From positions 1-64,000 of the forward strand of contig CAAENX010000023.1 in the NCBI GenBank assembly GCA_900757495.1: a stretch of 64,000 bases of DNA, given 5' to 3'. The position numbers were made by a program, and so were the translations under genes. The DNA comes from an uncultured Collinsella sp. (lineage in GTDB: Bacteria; Actinomycetota; Coriobacteriia; Coriobacteriales; Coriobacteriaceae). How positions within the stretch are numbered: the stretch's first letter is position 1; each line of letters opens with the position of its first letter. Below are positions 16,801-25,775 of the stretch, one piece after another. A model generated the notes under the pieces. It was not told the DNA's origin and made no database searches. It worked only from the letters and a program-made list of their open reading frames with translations.

Positions 16801-18831
16801 ATGACCGCACCTGCATCCAAGCTGCTCCAGTCCATTACGGTTGGCCCCCTTGAGCTCAAGAACCGCATTATGTTCCCGCCGCTAACCACCGGCTACGAGG
16901 AGCGCGACGGTTCCATCGGCGAGCGCAGCCTGGCTTTTTACGAGCGCCTGGCCCGTGGCGGCGTGAGCTACATCGTCATCGGTGACGTCGCTCCCGTTAT
17001 GACCGCAAGCCCCACGCCCAAACTGGCGACCGACGCCCAGATCCCCACGTTTAAGGCGCTGGCCGACGCCGTCCACAAGCACGGTGCCAAGGTCGCGCTG
17101 CAGCTGTTCCATCCCGAGTACGACGTGCCCGGTGTCGGCCGCATGGTCATGGGTTCCATGGCCGCCGCCAAGGCCGCGCAGGAGGCCAAGGCCGCTGGCG
17201 ACGAGGAGACCTTCGCCGCCAAGATGGCCGAGTCCAACGAGATCCGCAAGCAGGCCTACGCCAAGCTGCACCACGACATGCAGCACTTTGTGAACGAGGC
17301 CACCGTGGAGCAACTCACCCAGATCAAGGAGGCCATCGCCGCCTCTGCCGCTCGCGCGCAGCAGGCTGGCATCGACGCCATCGAGGTCCACGGCGACCGT
17401 CTGGTGGGTTCGCTGTGCTCGGCTATCCTCAACCAGCGCACCGACGAGTACGGCGGCTCGTTCGAGAACCGCGTCCGCTACGCGCTCGAGGTCGTCGCCG
17501 CCATTAAGGAAGCCGCACCGCAGCTGATGGTGGAGTACAAGCTTCCTGTGATCATGGAGAACCCCGACGGCACGCCGCGCGGAAAGGGCGGCTTGCTGCC
17601 CGACGAGGCCTGCGAGTTCGCCAAGCTGCTCGAGGGCGCTGGCATCGACATGATCCAGGTGGCGCAGGCAAACCACACCGGCAACATGGGCGACACCATT
17701 CCGCCCATGGGCGCCATGCCCTACAATTGGACGCTGCCCGTGGCCGAGCGCGTCAAGGCCCTGGTCTCCGTGCCGGTGGCAACCGTCGGTCGCGTGGTCT
17801 CGGTCGAGGCCGGCGAGAAGATTCTGGAAGACGGCGCGGCCGACATCATCGCCTATGGCCGCTCGCTCATGTGCGACCCCGACATTGCGCTGAAGGCTGC
17901 CACGGGCGAGCCCATTCGCGAGTGCCTTAACTGCAACAAGGGCTGCGTCGACGCGATTCAAAACCGCAAGTATATTTCGTGCGTGCTTAATGCCGAGAAC
18001 GGCGACGAGGCGACCATCGCCATTAAGCCGGGCGAGGGCGACAAGAAGATTGCCGTGGTGGGCGGCGGTATTGCCGGTCTGGAGGCCGCGCGCGTGGCGG
18101 CCAAGCGCGGCTACGACGTGACCGTCTACGAGGCGAGTGATCATCTGGGCGGCCAGATTGTGCTGGCGGCTGCGCCTCCGCGCAAGGACGAGATCATGCG
18201 CTCGGTCGAGTACTACGAGAAGATTCTGCCCGGCCTGGGCGTGAAGGTCGAGCTCAACCATGCCGCTACCGCTGAGGACCTCAACGCCGCTGACGCCGCG
18301 ATTGTGGCTGTGGGCGCGCACGACGTGGTCATCCCCGTTCCGGGTGCCGATTCGGAGAAGGTTGTCTCGAGCTGGGATGTGCTGGCCGGCAAGGTGGAGC
18401 TTACGGGTCGCGTCGCCGTTATCGGCGGCGGCCTGGTGGGCACCGAGACTGCCGAGTACCTGCTGCAGCACGGCTGCGAGGTGGCGATCGTGGAGATGCT
18501 CGACAAGATTGCCGCGGGCGAGTCCGAGACCATTCTGCCGCTGATTATGAGCGACTTTGCCGAGCACAACGTGGAGCAGCACGTGAAGACCCGCCTGACC
18601 GCCATTACCGACGAGGGCGTGGAGGCCATCCGCACCACCGAGGACGGCACCGAGGAGCCGGTGAAGATCGCCTGCGATTACGTGGTGATGGCCGTGGGCT
18701 CCAAGGCCAATGCGTTTGACCTGGACGGCGTGACGGTGCCCGTGACCTGCGTGGGCGACTGCTCGGGCGAGCGCACCGCCGACATCGCAAGCGCCATTCG
18801 CACGGCGTATCACGCGGCCAACGAGCTGTAG
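16801..18831 (+). CDS. Old yellow enzyme-type NADH:flavin oxidoreductase (dienoyl-CoA reductase-like)
   Basis: A 676-residue multidomain oxidoreductase with the plan of 2,4-dienoyl-CoA reductase and trimethylamine dehydrogenase. An FMN TIM barrel (about 10-370) contains LKNRIMFPPL, EVHGDR, RTDEYGGSFENR and the phosphate site TVGRV. A 4Fe-4S cluster site follows (CLNCNKGC plus a later Cys). Then come a FAD domain with VVGGGIAGLEAARVAAKRG and an NAD-binding domain with VIGGGLVGTETAEYL. The start at 16801 is set by AGAGG seven bases upstream. Gut actinobacteria carry many paralogues acting on enoates, steroids or bile acids; the substrate here cannot be told. It is monocistronic with its own terminator. 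Confidence 0.88.
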   Translation: MTAPASKLLQSITVGPLELKNRIMFPPLTTGYEERDGSIGERSLAFYERLARGGVSYIVIGDVAPVMTASPTPKLATDAQIPTFKALADAVHKHGAKVALQLFHPEYDVPGVGRMVMGSMAAAKAAQEAKAAGDEETFAAKMAESNEIRKQAYAKLHHDMQHFVNEATVEQLTQIKEAIAASAARAQQAGIDAIEVHGDRLVGSLCSAILNQRTDEYGGSFENRVRYALEVVAAIKEAAPQLMVEYKLPVIMENPDGTPRGKGGLLPDEACEFAKLLEGAGIDMIQVAQANHTGNMGDTIPPMGAMPYNWTLPVAERVKALVSVPVATVGRVVSVEAGEKILEDGAADIIAYGRSLMCDPDIALKAATGEPIRECLNCNKGCVDAIQNRKYISCVLNAENGDEATIAIKPGEGDKKIAVVGGGIAGLEAARVAAKRGYDVTVYEASDHLGGQIVLAAAPPRKDEIMRSVEYYEKILPGLGVKVELNHAATAEDLNAADAAIVAVGAHDVVIPVPGADSEKVVSSWDVLAGKVELTGRVAVIGGGLVGTETAEYLLQHGCEVAIVEMLDKIAAGESETILPLIMSDFAEHNVEQHVKTRLTAITDEGVEAIRTTEDGTEEPVKIACDYVVMAVGSKANAFDLDGVTVPVTCVGDCSGERTADIASAIRTAYHAANEL

Positions 18832-19280
18832 TTGAACATCGCAGCGGGGCGGGGCGGTAGCACGGATCCGCCTCGCCCGGCTGTGTCCCGTCGGGTGTCA
18901 ACCGGTGCGGGGCCTGCAAGCGCAGCAGGTCCCGCTCTTTTTGTTTTGCTCCGGTGGATGGCAATGCGCGGTAATCATGAGGAGTGAGGACGTCTGCTGC
19001 CTTGCAGATCACTCAAAATTATTGGGGGAGGGGTTAATAATCATATCCGCTATAGCAAAGGACATAAAGAGATGTCAATTTTGTTGACAGGCGAATGACG
19101 ATTAGCTGCGAGCTAGCTACCAGCGTAAATAATCGATAAAGAAATGTCGTAAATAGGTGTCAAATGCCCAGATAACGCCGCGTCTATTTTAATTAACTGC
19201 TTTGAGCAAACAGCAAAATGCTACTATCTAACATGCACGTAAGAAAGCAGATTAACGGTTAAGACTAAGAAGTGGCAGGC
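18832..19280. other. Intergenic region, AT-rich in its right half
   Basis: Contains the terminator of the oxidoreductase gene (18907-18942) and then about 290 bases of unusually AT-rich sequence with no credible gene. An inverted repeat TGTCAA/TTGACA at 19073-19089 overlaps a possible -35 hexamer. TAGCT/AGCTA forms another small palindrome near 19102. Confidence 0.5.
18907..18942 (+). terminator. Terminator of the OYE-type gene
   Basis: An 11-bp stem GCGGGGCCTGC / GCAGGTCCCGC (one mismatch) followed by CTCTTTTTG. Confidence 0.8.
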
Positions 19281-19676
19281 ATGTCAGAAGCAACTAGGAC
19301 CCGCACGCATGCGCCCGAGGTTAGGCAGCGCGCCGTCGAGATCCTCCAAGAGGGGGTCGGTCACCGCGCCCTCGCCGCAAAGCTTGGCATTCCCCAGGCC
19401 ACGGCTCGTCAGTGGGCCCGCGCATATGCCGTGGGCGGTGCCGACGCCGTGCTCAATGCGGGCGCTCGTCATCACACCTATTCGTACGACGTAAAGCTCG
19501 CCGTGGTTAAGGACCGTCTGGAAAACGGCTTGACGGTTCGCGAGGCCATGATCAAGCACAAGATTCCCAGCGAGTCTTCGGTCAAGGCTTGGTGCCGCCA
19601 GTATCGCGATGGCGGCGCGGATGCGCTGGTCGACAAGCCGCGCGGTCGCAAGCCGCGCGTTAAAAAGGCGGAATAG
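19281..19676 (+). CDS. Solitary HTH protein, IS3-type OrfA-like
   Basis: 131 residues with two tandem helix-turn-helix units: VRQRAVEILQEGVGHRALAAKLG then TARQWARAYAVGG, and a second around VREAMIKHKIPSESSVKAWCRQY. A basic tail RGRKPRVKK follows. This is the arrangement of OrfA of IS3/IS150-family transposons, but no OrfB integrase gene or terminal inverted repeats follow; a terminator lies 13 bases after the stop. It may be a transposon relic or a co-opted DNA-binding protein. The ATG at 19281 is preferred; a GTG at 19272 is also in frame. The upstream region is AT-rich. Confidence 0.75.
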   Translation: MSEATRTRTHAPEVRQRAVEILQEGVGHRALAAKLGIPQATARQWARAYAVGGADAVLNAGARHHTYSYDVKLAVVKDRLENGLTVREAMIKHKIPSESSVKAWCRQYRDGGADALVDKPRGRKPRVKKAE

Positions 19677-19688
19677 CGAACGGGATGG

Positions 19689-19713
19689 TGCGCCCACGGG
19701 GGCGCATTTTTCT
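19689..19713 (+). terminator. Terminator of the HTH gene
   Basis: TGCGCCC ACGG GGGCGCA followed by TTTTTCTT. Confidence 0.85.
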
Positions 19714-19962
19714 TGCCGCGCCAACTTTTTGGACCGCCACGAGCCTATCGGGACATCCTTCAACGTGGCCAATAAACCGCGCGCAATGGCCCGCGTGCCC
19801 GTCGCTGCGGTAAGGGAACGTCACCCCTCTGCTCCAATGCGAACCGACTTCTTACCCCGTACGCCTAAAACTCCCCAGTTGACCGAAAACCTGCCGCCGC
19901 TACTCCTCAATTGAGCTATAACGTTAAACAATTGCAGCGTTTTTGCATGGGGGAGTGATGGT

Positions 19963-22845
19963 ATGACGCTACTGTATTTCCTTACCCTGTTTCCGCTGGT
20001 ACCGGCGCTGGGCATGCTGCTCGTGCGCGGTGACCGCGCCCGCGATGCGGTGGGGCTCATAGGTTCCGGCATTATTATGGCGGTGACAGTTGTAGTCGCC
20101 GCCATGTTTTTTGGCACGGGTCCGCAGAGCTTTGAGGTTGCCCCCGGCACCTCACATGTGCTCTCGATCATCAGCTCCGTCATCGATGTCATCCTGTGTG
20201 CTGTCATCCTGTACAACGCGTACAAATATAGGAACGTGCTCACCACGGTGCTCGGCATAGTCCAGCTGGTGGGCTCGCTCGCCTTCGCTGCCATGACGCT
20301 GCCCGCGGCCGAAGCCGTCACCGCAACGCCGCTCTACCTGGACTACATGAGCGCGATCATGGTCCTCGCCGTCGGCATTGTCGGCAGCCTAATCTGCGTG
20401 TATGCCCTGGGCTACATGAAGGACTTCCAGGCCCATGACGAGCACGAGGTCGCGCTGCGCGGGCAGACCGCGCCCGACCGTCGCCCGCAGTTCCTGGCGC
20501 TTATGTTCCTGTTCCTCTCGGCCATGTTCGTCATCGTGACGAGCGACAACCTTGAGTGGCTGTTCTGCGGCTGGGAAATCACCACCGTGTGCTCGTTCCT
20601 TATGATTGGCTACACGCGCACGCCCGAGGCCATTAAAAACGCCTTCACCCAGATTATCCTCAACATGCTGGGCGGCATCGCGTTTTTGGCGGGCCTTATG
20701 TTCCTGCACGTCAACGGCATGCCGCTGACCATCTCGGGCGTGATCGAGCTATCCGGCTCCGGAACCGCGCAATCCGCGCTGCTGGTGATGCCGGTCATTC
20801 TGCTGTCGCTCGCCGCACTCACCAAGGCCGCACAGATGCCGTTCCACACTTGGCTGTTGGGTGCCATGGTTGCCCCCACGCCCACGAGCGCCCTGCTGCA
20901 CTCGTCCACCATGGTCAAAGCCGGCGTGTTCCTGATGGTCAAACTGAGCCCGCTCTATGCCATCTATCCCGTGACTGGCTTTATGGTTACGAGTGTGGGT
21001 GCCATCACGTTTTTGCTCGCTGCCCTCATGGCCATCTCGCAAAGCAACGCCAAACGCGTGCTCGCGTACTCTACCATTTCCAACTTGGGCCTCATCAGTG
21101 CCTGCCTGGGTGTCGGCGCGCCCGAGGCCGTATGGGCGGCCATCTTCCTGATCCTGTTCCACACGGTGGCAAAGTCGCTGCTGTTCCTGTGCGTGGGCAC
21201 GGCCGAGCATCATATCGGCAGCCGCAATATCGAGGACATGGACGGTATGTTCAGCCGCATGCCGCACCTGACGCGCCTGATGATGCTGGGCATCATGGGC
21301 ATGTTTGTGGCGCCGTTTGGCATGCTCGTGTCCAAGTGGGGCGCCCTGGTGGCGTTTGCGCAGACCGGCAACGTGCTCATGATCATGGTGCTTGCCTTTG
21401 GCTCGGCCGCGACGTTTTACTTCTGGGGCAAGTGGCTTGCCAAGCTTTCGGGCGTCGACCCCACGGCTCAAAACGTTGAGGTCAATGTCCATAAGACCGA
21501 ATGGATGGCGCTCAACACCATCGCCGCGCTGCTGATTCTGTGCTGCGTGGCGTTCCCGGTTATCTCGAGCGGCCTGGTGTCGCCTTACTTGGCCATGGTG
21601 TTTGGCCGCGTGCCGTACGTTATTGGCAAGGACGCCATGTATCTGATGGTGGTTATCGTGGCGTTTATCGCCGTGGTGCTGCTGACTTCATTCCGCGTGA
21701 GCAACAAACCGCACGTAAACGTATATCTTTCGGGCGTGGGAACCGACAAATATCGCCATTTCCGCGGCTCGATGGGACACGAGGTGAAGGCCGAAAAGCG
21801 CAATTGGTACTCGGAGGACGCCCTTGGCGAGAAGCGTATCGGCCCCGCGGGCAGCGTCGTGTGCTGCAGCATTATCTTGTTTGCGCTGCTGTGTTGCGCG
21901 TGGATTGGGCCCGAGCGGCTTGCCATGAGTGCGCCCTCGGTGCTGCGCGGTAAGTATTTTGAAGGTTCGGGCGTCGTGGGCATATTTATTGGTACCGTGG
22001 CGTTTGCCCTGCTGGCGCCGCTTGTGGGCGGTTTGATCGACGGCGTTGACCGCAAACTTTCGGCCCGCATGCAGGGCCGCGTGGGCCCGCGTCTGCTGCA
22101 GCCTTTCTACGACGTTGCCAAGCTGCTGCGCAAGGCCCCTGCCAGCGTAAACACCATGGACGATACCTATATGGCATGTGCGCTCATCTTTACCGTGGTG
22201 GGCGGCGGCATCTTTGTGTCGGGTTCCAACACGCTGTTGTGCGCCTTTATGGTTACGCTCGCCGCGATCTTTGTGGTGCTGGCGTCCGCCTCGACGCAAA
22301 GCCCGTTTGCCCAGATTGGCGCCGACCGCGAGCTGCTGCAGGTTATGAGTTACGAGCCCGCCGTTCTGCTGATGAGCGTGGGCCTGTACCTTGCCACCGA
22401 CAGCTTCGATTCCATTGCCGTGACGGGGCAGTCGGCCCCCATCATCGTGTACAGCGCGCCCATTTTCCTCGCGCTGCTCGCGGTGCTTACCATCAAGCTA
22501 CGCAAGTCGCCGTTTGACCTTTCGTACTCGCATCACGCGCATCAGGAGATTGTCCAGGGCGTCGCCACCGAGATGAGCGGTGGTACGCTGGCCAAGATGA
22601 CCCTTATGCACTGGTGCGAGACCGTGCTGTTTTTGATGTGGGTGGGCATGTTCTTTGTCTGGGACAACCCGGTGAGCTGGGTCGTAGCCCTGGTCGTGAT
22701 GGCTGCGACGTACTTTGTCGAGGTGCTGATCGACAACACCTTCGCACGCAGCACCTGGCGCAGCTGCTTTAAGCTCGGCTGGGGCGTGGCGCTGGTGTTT
22801 GGCCTGCTCAACCTTATGCCCATCCTCGTCGACGTGTTTATTTAG
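19963..22845 (+). CDS. echA: Ech hydrogenase membrane subunits EchA and EchB fused
   Basis: The 960-residue integral membrane protein joins two subunits that are normally separate. Residues 1 to about 640 are a NuoL/EchA-type proton channel with more than a dozen membrane segments, including WLFCGWEITTVCSFLMIGY, KAAQMPFHTWLLGAM with the conserved lysine, and PTPTSALLHSSTMVKAG. Residues about 670-960 are a NuoH/EchB-type subunit with GGLIDGVDRKLSARMQGRVG, DRELLQVMSYEPAV and HQEIVQGVATEMSGG. The frame is continuous, with no stop at the junction. It is the first gene of a five-gene operon. The protein would carry ion translocation coupled to hydrogen evolution at the membrane. Confidence 0.93.
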   Translation: MTLLYFLTLFPLVPALGMLLVRGDRARDAVGLIGSGIIMAVTVVVAAMFFGTGPQSFEVAPGTSHVLSIISSVIDVILCAVILYNAYKYRNVLTTVLGIVQLVGSLAFAAMTLPAAEAVTATPLYLDYMSAIMVLAVGIVGSLICVYALGYMKDFQAHDEHEVALRGQTAPDRRPQFLALMFLFLSAMFVIVTSDNLEWLFCGWEITTVCSFLMIGYTRTPEAIKNAFTQIILNMLGGIAFLAGLMFLHVNGMPLTISGVIELSGSGTAQSALLVMPVILLSLAALTKAAQMPFHTWLLGAMVAPTPTSALLHSSTMVKAGVFLMVKLSPLYAIYPVTGFMVTSVGAITFLLAALMAISQSNAKRVLAYSTISNLGLISACLGVGAPEAVWAAIFLILFHTVAKSLLFLCVGTAEHHIGSRNIEDMDGMFSRMPHLTRLMMLGIMGMFVAPFGMLVSKWGALVAFAQTGNVLMIMVLAFGSAATFYFWGKWLAKLSGVDPTAQNVEVNVHKTEWMALNTIAALLILCCVAFPVISSGLVSPYLAMVFGRVPYVIGKDAMYLMVVIVAFIAVVLLTSFRVSNKPHVNVYLSGVGTDKYRHFRGSMGHEVKAEKRNWYSEDALGEKRIGPAGSVVCCSIILFALLCCAWIGPERLAMSAPSVLRGKYFEGSGVVGIFIGTVAFALLAPLVGGLIDGVDRKLSARMQGRVGPRLLQPFYDVAKLLRKAPASVNTMDDTYMACALIFTVVGGGIFVSGSNTLLCAFMVTLAAIFVVLASASTQSPFAQIGADRELLQVMSYEPAVLLMSVGLYLATDSFDSIAVTGQSAPIIVYSAPIFLALLAVLTIKLRKSPFDLSYSHHAHQEIVQGVATEMSGGTLAKMTLMHWCETVLFLMWVGMFFVWDNPVSWVVALVVMAATYFVEVLIDNTFARSTWRSCFKLGWGVALVFGLLNLMPILVDVFI

Positions 22846-22857
22846 GAGGTGGCATCC

Positions 22858-23436
22858 ATGGATCATAAAATGTCGCGCTCGCCGTGGGTTATTCATTACG
22901 ACGGCTCGAGCTGCAACGGATGCGATATCGAGGTGCTGGCCTCGCTCACGCCGCTGTTCGATGCGGAGCGTTTTGGCGTGGTCAATACCGGCAACCCCAA
23001 GCATGCGGATATCTTTTTGGTGACGGGCTCGGTCAACGCTCAGAACCTGCCCGTCGTGCGTCAGATTTACAACCAGATGCTCGAGCCCAAGTGCGTGGTG
23101 GCCTGCGGCATCTGCGCGTGCTCGGGTGGTGTGTTCCGCGATGCCTACAACGTGATCGGCGGCGTGGACCGCGCGATTCCCGTGGACGTGTACGCGCCCG
23201 GGTGCGCCATTCGCCCCGAGACCGTGATCGATGCCATTGTGGAGGCGTGCGGCATCCTGGACCAGAAGGAGGCCGTGATGCACGCCGGCGGCGACCCGCT
23301 CACCGTAGGCGGCGCCGCAACCTGGGACGGTGGCGTTGGGCTGGGCGAGGACGGGTTTTTGGCTGCGGGGGCCGGGGCCAGTGTCGACGCAGGCGCGGCT
23401 GACAGTGCGCCCGCCGCTGCAAAGGAGGCCGAGTAA
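22858..23436 (+). CDS. echC: Ech hydrogenase small subunit EchC (NuoB-like)
   Basis: The 192-residue iron-sulfur subunit that passes electrons to the NiFe site. The proximal cluster ligands are visible: SSCNGCDIE, VACGICACSGG and APGCAIRPE. The NuoB/PSST fold occupies residues 1 to about 140. A glycine/alanine-rich tail of about 50 residues (DGGVGLGEDGFLAAGAGA onwards) has no counterpart in standard EchC. The start at 22858 has AGGAGG eight bases upstream, 12 bases after the EchAB stop. It overlaps the next gene by one base. Confidence 0.94.
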   Translation: MDHKMSRSPWVIHYDGSSCNGCDIEVLASLTPLFDAERFGVVNTGNPKHADIFLVTGSVNAQNLPVVRQIYNQMLEPKCVVACGICACSGGVFRDAYNVIGGVDRAIPVDVYAPGCAIRPETVIDAIVEACGILDQKEAVMHAGGDPLTVGGAATWDGGVGLGEDGFLAAGAGASVDAGAADSAPAAAKEAE

Positions 23437-24137
23437 TGCAAAAGGCTATCTATACCACCGTCGGGATCGATGAGCTCCTGGCGCATGTCCAGGCGCTCAA
23501 GGGCGTCGGCGCGCGCTTTGTGCAGATGCACGCCGAGCGCAACGTCGACGACGGCACGTATCGCTTGGTCTATACGTTTATCAACGTTCGTGCTGCTCAG
23601 GAGCATATTGCGCAGGACGGCAACTATGCGATTGAGAACCTGGTAGTCGAGGGCATCGACCGGTACCAGGAGATTCCGTCCATCAGCTCGTACTATCCGG
23701 CGGTGTTCCCGTTTGAGAACGAGGCGCACGACCTGTTTGGGCTTGCCATCACCGACATGCAGATTGACTTTAAGGGCTTTTTCTACCAGGTTTCGACTGC
23801 CGAGCCCATGAGCGTTATCACGCCCGAGGTGAAGGCCGCGCGCGAGAAAACCATGAAGGTCCGTGCCGCCGCCGAGGCCAAGGCGCGCAAGGCCGCTGCC
23901 GAAAAGGCCGCCGCTGCTGCGGCTGCTGCAGGGGAGGGCGCTGCGAGTGCTGCTGCCGCCCAGCCCGCTGCGGCTGCCGGCTCCGATGCCCAGCATGACG
24001 AGGCTGCTGCCAAGGCCGCGCTCAAAGCCGCCGAGCTGGAAGCAAAGCTCGCCGCCATGGATCCCGAGAAAGCGGCCAAGGTCCGCGCGGCGCTTGCCGC
24101 CAAGGCCGCCCGCGACAAGCAGAAAAAGGAGGCGTAA
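23436..24137 (+). CDS. echD: Ech hydrogenase subunit EchD (NuoC-like) with Ala-rich tail
   Basis: A 233-residue protein. The first 125 residues are a NuoC/30-kDa-type domain, with YRLVYTFINVR, ISSYYPAVFPFENEAHDLFGL and the IDFKGFFY end. Residues about 130-233 form a charged, alanine-rich helix (repeated AAEAKARKAA-like stretches) that could be a coiled coil and is not part of the usual subunit. TAATG overlap with echC indicates translational coupling. The subunit links the hydrogenase module to the membrane arm. Confidence 0.88.
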   Translation: MQKAIYTTVGIDELLAHVQALKGVGARFVQMHAERNVDDGTYRLVYTFINVRAAQEHIAQDGNYAIENLVVEGIDRYQEIPSISSYYPAVFPFENEAHDLFGLAITDMQIDFKGFFYQVSTAEPMSVITPEVKAAREKTMKVRAAAEAKARKAAAEKAAAAAAAAGEGAASAAAAQPAAAAGSDAQHDEAAAKAALKAAELEAKLAAMDPEKAAKVRAALAAKAARDKQKKEA

Positions 24138-24142
24138 GGTCC

Positions 24143-25231
24143 ATGGCACATCGCTCCGTTATTCCGTTTGGCCCGCAGCACCCGGTGCTGCCCGAGCCGC
24201 TTCATCTGGACCTGGTGATCGAGGACGACCGCGTTATCGAGGCAATTCCGCAGATCGGCTTTGTGCACCGCGGACTCGAGAAGCTCACCGAAAAGCGTGA
24301 CATGCACCAGTTTGGCTACATCGCCGAGCGCATCTGTGGCATCTGCGCCGTGGGTCACAGCTGCGGCTATGCCAGCGCCTGCGAGCGAATGCTCGATATC
24401 GAGGTGCCCGGGCGCGTGCAGTATATCCGCACCATTCTGCACGAGCTTTCGCGCATTCACTCGCACCTGCTGTGGTTGGGCCTGCTTGCCGATGCCTTTG
24501 GCTTTGAGGCGCTGTTCTTTCGTTCGTGGACGCTGCGCGAGCAGATTCTCAAAATCTTTGAGAGCACGTGCGGCGGCCGCGTGATTCTGTCGATTAACGA
24601 GATCGGCGGCCTTAAGCACGATATTGAGGATTCTGAGCTGGCGGGTATTGTGCAGACGCTCGATGCCATGCGTCCCGACTACGAGGCCCTAGTGCATACG
24701 TTTTTGGACGACAACAGCTGCGGCGAGCGCCTGCACGGCGTGGGTGTGATCAGCAAGAAGGACGCGCTGGAGCTTTCGATGGTCGGCCCGTTTGGTCGCG
24801 CCTCGGGCGTGGACTACGACGTGCGCATGTTCGGCGACGGCGCCTATGCGGACCTGGCTGCATTTGAGCCCATCGTTGCCACCGACGGCGACTGCTATGC
24901 CCGCTGTCAGGTGCGTTGTGCCGAGGTCACGCAGGCCATGGACATTATTAAGGAGCTTGTCAGCAAGATCTCGCACGACGGTATCGGCGGGCGCACCAAG
25001 CTTACGCCGGCCGACGGCGCGCGCGGTGAGGTTGTGATTGAGCAGCCGCGCGGCGAGGCGTACTACTATGTGCGCGGCAACGGCACCAAGAATCTGGACC
25101 GTTTTCGCGTGCGCACACCGACGTCGCAGAACCTGGCGGGTCTGACACATGCGCTGCAGGGCGTGCTCCTTGCCAACGTGCCCATGATTATCCTGACCAT
25201 CGACCCCTGCATTAGCTGCACGGAAAGGTAG
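24143..25231 (+). CDS. echE: Ech hydrogenase large subunit EchE (NiFe site)
   Basis: The catalytic 362-residue subunit. Both NiFe-binding cysteine pairs are present: RICGIC with AVGH near residue 65 and DPCISC at the C terminus. This identifies a true hydrogenase and not a complex I NuoD, which lacks these cysteines. The chain ends CISCTER with no extension beyond the motif, so the usual maturation-protease tail is not visible. HRGLEKL and the RIHSHLLWLG helix match group-4 enzymes. It has a GGTCC-spaced start five bases after echD. Hyp maturation genes are not in this window. Confidence 0.95.
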   Translation: MAHRSVIPFGPQHPVLPEPLHLDLVIEDDRVIEAIPQIGFVHRGLEKLTEKRDMHQFGYIAERICGICAVGHSCGYASACERMLDIEVPGRVQYIRTILHELSRIHSHLLWLGLLADAFGFEALFFRSWTLREQILKIFESTCGGRVILSINEIGGLKHDIEDSELAGIVQTLDAMRPDYEALVHTFLDDNSCGERLHGVGVISKKDALELSMVGPFGRASGVDYDVRMFGDGAYADLAAFEPIVATDGDCYARCQVRCAEVTQAMDIIKELVSKISHDGIGGRTKLTPADGARGEVVIEQPRGEAYYYVRGNGTKNLDRFRVRTPTSQNLAGLTHALQGVLLANVPMIILTIDPCISCTER

Positions 25232-25238
25232 GCGCGGC

Positions 25239-25580
25239 ATGAGTTTACTGACATTTGCCAAGACGGCCTTGGGCTCTATGGTCAAGCAGCCGGTAACGGT
25301 GTGCTATCCGCAGGAGAAGCTGACGGCGCCCGAGCGCTTGCGCGGGCACATCGTTAACGACATGGACGTGTGCATTTGCTGCGGGATGTGCGCGCGTCGC
25401 TGCCCGGCGGGCGCACTCGCGGTCGATCGCAAGGGCGCAACGTGGTCGATCGACCCGTATGCCTGCGTGGTGTGCGGCGAGTGCATCGAGAGCTGCCCCA
25501 AGCGCTGCCTGACTATGGACACCGCCCGCACTCCAGTCGCAGCGGACAAGACTCCCACGGTAGAAACTAAGCCGGAGTAG
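25239..25580 (+). CDS. echF: Ech hydrogenase ferredoxin-like subunit EchF (NuoI-like)
   Basis: A 113-residue protein with two 4Fe-4S sites, CICCGMCARRCP and CVVCGECIESCP, spaced as in NuoI/EchF. It receives electrons from soluble ferredoxin and passes them to EchC. It is the last gene of the ech operon, starting seven bases after echE. The C-terminal 25 residues are threonine/proline-rich and not conserved in appearance. Confidence 0.94.
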   Translation: MSLLTFAKTALGSMVKQPVTVCYPQEKLTAPERLRGHIVNDMDVCICCGMCARRCPAGALAVDRKGATWSIDPYACVVCGECIESCPKRCLTMDTARTPVAADKTPTVETKPE

Positions 25581-25601
25581 CGCGAGGACGGACCAAAAAA
25601 T

Positions 25602-25622
25602 GGGCCGGTGATTCGCCGGCCC
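25602..25622. terminator. Hairpin terminator between ech operon and flavodoxin remnant
   Basis: GGGCCGG/CCGGCCC stem preceded by AAAAAA. In the minus direction it is a stem followed by a T-run; it may also end ech transcripts. A second imperfect stem follows at about 25629-25660. Confidence 0.6.
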
Positions 25623-25775
25623 GCATATCGGGGCTTGCCAGTTGTCTGGTGGGCCCCGATTTATATGATGGGGAGATATGGAGGGAAGTTACCCCTGCTT
25701 TTTATGGATGCCGGCGATGTGCCGTGCGGTGTTCTTGAGCTTTGCCATCATGCTCGGGTCGGGGCGCGCGGCCTC

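Noticed and set aside
16882..18813. Long minus-strand frame opposite the OYE-type oxidoreductase
   Set aside because: Codon-composition shadow; the plus strand encodes clear FMN, Fe-S, FAD and NAD motifs.
20000..22845. Frameshift or misassembly as the cause of the EchA-EchB fusion
   Set aside because: The frame is continuous, both halves keep their conserved motifs, and no internal ribosome site or stop remnant was seen at the junction.
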